Shown here: positions 6,551 to 10,837 of the stretch, one piece after another
Layout of the letters: each line of letters begins with the position of its first letter
Position numbering within the stretch: the first letter of the stretch is position 1
NCBI GenBank assembly: GCA_017522515.1
Contig: JAFWZH010000062.1
Span: 1-10,837 of the forward strand
Source: Clostridia bacterium
GTDB taxonomy: Bacteria; Bacillota_A; Clostridia; UBA1212; UBA1255
Length of the DNA: 10,837 nt
Direction of reading: 5' to 3'
Notes under the pieces: generated by a model
Seen by the model: only the letters and a program-made list of their open reading frames with translations
The model's database searches: none
Told to the model about the DNA's origin: nothing
Made by a program: the position numbers and the translations under genes

Positions 6551-9280
6551 ATGGACGCACGAAAATGTATGATAATCGACTTGGAAAAGAAAGGTGATAA
6601 ACGAATGTTTGTCACCGAACAGGTCGTTCATATAAGTGAAAACAATAATGGATTATGGGCTGTTAAATTTTCCACATCTCAGCGAATTTTCAATTACAAC
6701 AAATCACGATTATTATATCTTACCAATCCTATCAGTGTTGATTTAATAGAAAAGGGGCTCTATATAAAGAACAAACATATCACCAATGTTTCTGAACTTC
6801 TAAAGTTTGATGATGGAAGACATTTTTTCTACCATGTCATATATAATAATGGATTTACTGAAAATCTAGATGGTAATGAAGTGTATGTAACTCGTACTCC
6901 TATTGATAAAAACGGTGGAACAACGTGGGACTATCTGAATAAACTTGCCACTGAAACAGGGTTGATGACCGAAGAGGGAGATAATATTCTAGCTCTCCAA
7001 TATGGAATCATCGATGTAAAGAGAGACAATGTACCTTTAGCACAGTATTTGGGAGATAAAACAAAACTAGCAACATTTAGAGCCCCTAATACAATATATT
7101 ATCCTTTCGGTTGTAATGCCAGCCAAAAGAAAGCTGTTGAAAATGCATTAACCAATCAGGTCTGCATTATACAAGGCCCTCCAGGAACCGGTAAAACTCA
7201 AACAATTCTGAATATTATTGCCAATTTATTATTAGCGAAGAAAAGCGTCCTTGTTGTCTCAAATAATAATTCAGCAGTAGATAATGTAGCTGAGAAATTA
7301 GAAGGAGAAGGACTTGGATTCTTAGTAGCCAAATTAGGCAGTGTTGAAAATAAAGAACTTTTTATTGCCAATCAGAAAGAATATCCTCAAATGGATGATT
7401 GGAGGTTTGAAGACACGAGTTCAATTAAACAACAAGTAAAACAAGCGTTAAGAGATGTCTCACTAGGTTTTGAGGGACAATCTAAGTTTGCCTTACTTAA
7501 AACAGAACTTGATGCTCTACATAAAGAAACCAAATATGACCAAATGCATCACGATGTTGCAGATGAACACAAATGGTTGTTTAATAAACATTCCAAGAAA
7601 TTGATGTCATTCAGACTGCAATATGGGATTTTAACAGAAAAAGGGCAAAAGTCTAGTTTGTTGCAAAAACTTAAGTGGAACTTTATATTAGGGTTCAAAG
7701 TTTATAAGTTTTTAAAAGAAAAACCTGAGACCATTATAAATGCTTTGGAAACAGCATATTATATTTCAAGAAAACGTGAAATAGAGAATGAACTTTGTAC
7801 TATTGAAACCTCACTTAAAACCATTAATATACAGCAACGAGTTAAAGAATTAAGACAATTGTCCTTAAAAGCTCTAAAAAGCACAATAGCAAAACGCTTT
7901 ACAGGTGAACGAAAGAGATTTACCATTAAGACAATTAAACCTCAGACAGATGCTTTCCTTAAGGAATATCCTGTAGTGTTGAGTACAACATATTCTGCAA
8001 AAGCATGTATCAGCAAGGATATGGTTTTTGACTATCTTATTATGGATGAAGCATCTCAAGTTGATATCAAAACAGGTGCCTTGGCATTGTCATGTGCGAT
8101 GAATGCTGTTATAGTCGGTGACGACAAACAATTGCCAAATGTCGTAAGTCATGAAGAAGAACAGGCATTGAATGCAATACAATCAACTTATTGTGTAGAT
8201 GAAAAATATCAATCAACAGCAAATAGTTTCCTTCAATCATGTGTTAAGGTATTTACAGATGCACCTGTCACATTATTAAGGGAACATTATCGCTGTCATC
8301 CTAGAATTATAGACTTTTGCAATCAACGGTTCTACAATGGAGAACTTATCGCTATGACCTCAGACAATAATGAAGATAACGTTCTTAAAGTAATTAAAAC
8401 CGTTCCCGGTAATCATGCACGAGGTCGTTATAATCAACGTGAAATTGACGTAATAATTCAGGAAGTTATGCCTGAGTACTCAGAATCTGAGAGTGTAGGT
8501 ATTATCACACCATATCGAGATCAAGCTATAGCAATCAATCGAGCATTAGGTAAAGATATAGCTAGTACGGTACATAAGTTTCAAGGTAGAGAATGTGATG
8601 CAATCATTATGAGCATGGTGGACAATACCCCGACAGAGTTTTCAGATGATCCAAATTTGATGAACGTTGCGATTTCGCGTGCTAAAACAAAATTATGCAT
8701 TGTTGTCAATGGTAATGAAATGCCCACAAATTCGAATTTGGCACAATTGGTTTCGTATATACAGTATAATAATTTCGATATAAAGGAAAGTAAAATTCAC
8801 TCAGTATTTGATATTCTATACAAGCAATATACGGCTGAGATATTGACATATGAAGCCCATGGCAATAAAGTTTCTGAATATCTATCCGAAAATGTTATTT
8901 ATGAAGCATTACGCAAGAGTATGTGCGAGTTGAATTGCACCAATTTTGACATATTATGTCATTATCCTTTATCACGTCTCATCGCTGATTGGAGTCTTTT
9001 GAGTGATAAAGAGAAAGCATTTGCAGAAAGCCCTTTTTCCCATGTTGATTTTCTGCTATACAATACAATAACAAAAAAACCTTTAATGGCTATAGAAGTT
9101 GATGGCTGGAAGTATCATGCAGAAAGTGAAGTTCAACAATCGAGAGACCTACTTAAAGATGAAATACTTATAAAATATAATTTGAAGCCATATCGAATAT
9201 CTACTGTTGATACCATTAATCAAGAAAATCTAAGGAATATTTTGATTGTTGCTTTAGGAAGTAAATCTAATCCCGTATAG
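6551..9280 (+). CDS. SF1 (Upf1/DNA2-like) helicase with C-terminal nuclease-like domain, 909 residues
   Basis: Large ATP-dependent helicase fused to a restriction-endonuclease-like domain. Helicase motifs in order: Walker A GPPGTGKT (209-216), SNNNSAVDNV (237-246, motif Ia), Walker B LIMDEASQ (496-503), VGDDKQLPN (522-530), LLREHYRCHPRI (575-586), ITPYRDQA (652-659), VHKFQGRECDAII (674-686) and NVAISRAK (705-712). These are DNA2/NAM7/Upf1-type SF1 motifs. About 200 mainly helical, Lys-rich residues (265-470) separate motifs Ia and II. The C-terminus has HVDFLLYN (831-838) and MAIEVDGWKYH (846-856), a D...ExD...H pattern as in Vsr/DUF559-type endonuclease folds, so it may cut DNA or RNA. The first 185 residues are unfamiliar and may bind nucleic acid. 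It begins 6 bases after the AbiEii stop with no terminator between, so it probably shares the AbiE transcript. It resembles helicase-nuclease defence proteins in general; I cannot assign it to a named system. Confidence 0.9.
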   Translation: MDARKCMIIDLEKKGDKRMFVTEQVVHISENNNGLWAVKFSTSQRIFNYNKSRLLYLTNPISVDLIEKGLYIKNKHITNVSELLKFDDGRHFFYHVIYNNGFTENLDGNEVYVTRTPIDKNGGTTWDYLNKLATETGLMTEEGDNILALQYGIIDVKRDNVPLAQYLGDKTKLATFRAPNTIYYPFGCNASQKKAVENALTNQVCIIQGPPGTGKTQTILNIIANLLLAKKSVLVVSNNNSAVDNVAEKLEGEGLGFLVAKLGSVENKELFIANQKEYPQMDDWRFEDTSSIKQQVKQALRDVSLGFEGQSKFALLKTELDALHKETKYDQMHHDVADEHKWLFNKHSKKLMSFRLQYGILTEKGQKSSLLQKLKWNFILGFKVYKFLKEKPETIINALETAYYISRKREIENELCTIETSLKTINIQQRVKELRQLSLKALKSTIAKRFTGERKRFTIKTIKPQTDAFLKEYPVVLSTTYSAKACISKDMVFDYLIMDEASQVDIKTGALALSCAMNAVIVGDDKQLPNVVSHEEEQALNAIQSTYCVDEKYQSTANSFLQSCVKVFTDAPVTLLREHYRCHPRIIDFCNQRFYNGELIAMTSDNNEDNVLKVIKTVPGNHARGRYNQREIDVIIQEVMPEYSESESVGIITPYRDQAIAINRALGKDIASTVHKFQGRECDAIIMSMVDNTPTEFSDDPNLMNVAISRAKTKLCIVVNGNEMPTNSNLAQLVSYIQYNNFDIKESKIHSVFDILYKQYTAEILTYEAHGNKVSEYLSENVIYEALRKSMCELNCTNFDILCHYPLSRLIADWSLLSDKEKAFAESPFSHVDFLLYNTITKKPLMAIEVDGWKYHAESEVQQSRDLLKDEILIKYNLKPYRISTVDTINQENLRNILIVALGSKSNPV

Positions 9281-9483
9281 TTTGAATTGACCTCGCCACC
9301 CAATTCAAGCCTCACGGAAGCGATTTTACCGTACATATTAGCTTCGCTGAAATGTGCTCCGCTCGACAAAGTGAAAATACATTTTCCCTTTGTATGCTCA
9401 CTTACCGCACATATAGCGATACGGGAAAGGGCGGTTTTCGGTTGGGCGATGCAGGGCGGTCGGGGGCTCTTTTCAGACAGAAG

Positions 9484-9542
9484 AAAGGGATAATTCCCTT
9501 TTCAAACCCTTAAAACGCTTATAATAAGCGCGTTTGTTTTTT
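9484..9542 (+). terminator. Tandem terminator-like hairpins facing right
   Basis: The first hairpin is AAAGGGA (9484-9490), loop TAAT, then TCCCTTT (9495-9501). The second is CGCTTA (9516-9521), loop TAA, then TAAGCG (9525-9530), followed by CGTTTGTTTTTT. The second has the better T tract and is the likelier end for plus-strand transcripts, though it lies about 240 bases after the helicase stop. Confidence 0.5.
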
Positions 9543-9655
9543 AGTCCTTAACTTTTCGCGGAAAGTGAAAAAATACGCCTGATTTCCTACTTGTTTGTGT
9601 CTTTTACAGGGTGCTGTCTGAGTCCGATTATTTGGATTGCAGTGACATCTTGTGC

Positions 9656-9706
9656 TCAAAAAAAAATAACTGCAACATTCACTGAAAATGGAATGTCGCA
9701 GTTATT
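9656..9706 (-). terminator. Rho-independent terminator of the integrase gene
   Basis: Reading leftwards, a 16-bp stem with one mismatch (arms 9691-9706 and 9665-9680, loop 9681-9690) is followed by nine T on the minus strand (the A run at 9658-9666, partly within the stem). It begins about 20 bases after the integrase stop, the expected place and direction. Confidence 0.8.
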
Positions 9707-9726
9707 GAAAGGGGTATTCTATAAGG

Positions 9727-10837
9727 TCAAATGATTGCCTTGCTCAATTCTGTAGCGTAGGTTTCTATTGTAGATTTCAAGATTTTTGCGTAAATCTGCG
9801 TTGTCTTGATGTCTGTGTGCCCCAACATACGGGCGACCTTCTCAATAGGTACATCGTGTGATAGGCTCAATGTTGCGAATGAGTGCCGGGCTACGTGGAA
9901 AGTTAGCGGTTTCCTTATTCCTGCGATAGATTTTACCACTCGCAAATATTCGTTGCCCTTTTGGTTACTTATTTTCGGCAACTGAAAATTATACCTCTTT
10001 AATACTTCCATTGCGGGTGGTAAAATGGGCGTATAAAATTTTGTTCCTGTCTTTAGTCGAGAGCCGTCAATATAGAACATATCTCCTCTTTGTTCAGCCA
10101 TTGTAAAGAAATCAAATGCCTGTGCATCACAAAAAGCAAGCCCTGTATATGCAGAGAAGATGAAAAGGTCGCGCACTCTTGCCTCTCTTGAGGGCAGTTC
10201 TACTGTACGCAGTTTCATCAATTCAGCCTCAGATAGAGGATTACGCTCCTTGCATTTGCCACGAGGAAAATGTACCATTGAATAATAGTCCTTTTCTATA
10301 ATACCTTTTTCATACGCCTGCCTTACATACATTTTAGTACGCTTGTGGTAGTTATTAACAGCCACATCGCTACATGTTCCATCTTCTCGTAGCCACGCAT
10401 CGTATTCTCTCAATTTCTTTACAGATATATCTGCAAAAGTCACTATACCACCCCATCTGCGAAGAGCATCAAGAGCAACGAATTTCTGCCGTTTGGTTGT
10501 CGCTGCTGATTTCTCTTTTACGATAGCATCGTGCATAAAATCGAGGAAGCTCTCATTTATACGCTCGTCTTTGGTCTCTGAAACACTCTCCTTTGATTTC
10601 TTCTTCGAGGTATTTCTTACCGGTGTATCTACCCCGATATGCTTATTGAAATTATCCACAGTCATATCTTCGCCAAGCAGCTCCATTGCATTTACTATCT
10701 TCTCATAGTTCGCAACTTCCTTTTTCAAATAGGGCGCATCTTTGTAAACTTCCCATTCTTCGGGAGTCATTGAGTCCACGATGATTTTCTTTACCGCAAG
10801 TCGTGATAGTTGGATTATGATTTCAACATTACCCTTA
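9727..10837 (-). CDS. Tyrosine recombinase / integrase of Bacteroidetes mobile-element type, 5' end cut off
   Basis: Phage-integrase-family recombinase likely to integrate and excise a mobile element. Residues below are counted from the GTG at 10779, but the frame stays open 19 more codons to the window edge, and that part (IIIQLSRLAVKKI) reads like an arm-binding domain, so the real start is outside. It shows a SAM-like core-binding domain (about 75-170) and a catalytic domain (180-345): TGLAF (212-216), K243 in SRLKTGTKF, H295-V-A-R298 in TFHVARHSF, H321 in MLGHTDIKTTQIY, and nucleophile Y330. The first catalytic Arg (usually TGLR) is Ala215 here; replacement at this position is known in Bacteroidetes integrases, including IntDOT-like enzymes, so activity is still plausible. 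It converges on the defence genes and has its own terminator. The attachment site was not found in the window. Confidence 0.92.
   Translation of the reverse strand, partial: KGNVEIIIQLSRLAVKKIIVDSMTPEEWEVYKDAPYLKKEVANYEKIVNAMELLGEDMTVDNFNKHIGVDTPVRNTSKKKSKESVSETKDERINESFLDFMHDAIVKEKSAATTKRQKFVALDALRRWGGIVTFADISVKKLREYDAWLREDGTCSDVAVNNYHKRTKMYVRQAYEKGIIEKDYYSMVHFPRGKCKERNPLSEAELMKLRTVELPSREARVRDLFIFSAYTGLAFCDAQAFDFFTMAEQRGDMFYIDGSRLKTGTKFYTPILPPAMEVLKRYNFQLPKISNQKGNEYLRVVKSIAGIRKPLTFHVARHSFATLSLSHDVPIEKVARMLGHTDIKTTQIYAKILKSTIETYATELSKAII

Larger units (their letters stand above)
9281..9726. other. Gene-poor, partly G+C-rich stretch between helicase and integrase
   Basis: The stretch 9287-9500 differs sharply from its neighbours: by hand count 34 of 50 bases at 9421-9470 are G or C, in an otherwise AT-rich window. 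One plus-strand frame is open from a TTG at 9287 to a TAA at 9491-9493 (68 codons), and one minus-strand frame is open from 9501 down to 9223, but neither has an ATG at a sensible place. Calling a gene is unsafe. The segment looks like leftover backbone of another mobile element. From 9501 to 9655 I see only the second plus-strand hairpin and otherwise nothing identifiable; the integrase terminator occupies 9656-9706. Confidence 0.5.

Noticed and set aside
9287..9493. Plus-strand 68-codon gene after the helicase
   Set aside because: Only a TTG start, no promoter or spacing signal, and an equally protein-like open frame on the other strand; kept as an unassigned region.
1..10837. CRISPR array, tRNA or rRNA genes
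   Set aside because: No regularly spaced repeats, cloverleaf-like tRNA sequence or rRNA-like stretch was seen on either strand by eye.

Overview
The window looks like an accessory defence island from a Bacteroidales genome (Bacteroides, Phocaeicola, Prevotella or a relative). The evidence is AT-rich DNA, two promoters of the Bacteroidetes type (TAnnTTTG at -7, no sigma70-like -35/-10 pair), genes without clear Shine-Dalgarno sequences, and a tyrosine integrase of the Bacteroidetes mobile-element type. No tRNA, rRNA, CRISPR array or core metabolic gene is visible.

Layout from left to right. A serine recombinase runs in from the left edge (2-532) and ends at a strong terminator hairpin (555-591). 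Next comes a promoter and a compact two-gene cassette that I do not recognise (694-1530 and 1541-1861). After a 223-base gap follows a tight pair, a RhuM-family protein (2085-3083) and an AbiH-family abortive-infection protein (3093-4220). A decayed YhcG/DUF1016 nuclease-family gene lies at 4327-4840; it has an in-frame stop near its start and has lost its C-terminal nuclease half. The best-defined system follows: a long inverted-repeat operator overlapping a promoter (5002-5065), then an AbiEi-type antitoxin/repressor (5094-5720) overlapping by ATGA an AbiEii-type nucleotidyltransferase toxin (5717-6544). Six bases further on, in the same direction, is a 909-residue SF1 helicase with a C-terminal restriction-endonuclease-like domain (6551-9280). 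A G+C-rich gene-poor stretch with two plus-strand hairpins and one minus-strand terminator (9281-9726) separates this from a convergent tyrosine integrase (9727-10837, minus strand) whose 5' end is beyond the right edge.

How it fits together: all cargo genes point rightwards between two site-specific recombinases, and nearly every recognisable one belongs to a family known from, or enriched in, phage-defence islands. The most interesting possibilities are (i) that AbiEi/AbiEii and the helicase-nuclease form one autoregulated three-gene unit, (ii) that RhuM and AbiH act as a pair, and (iii) that the unrecognised pair at 694-1861 is an undescribed two-component cassette. These are inferences from arrangement; the sequence directly shows only the motifs, spacing and repeats listed.
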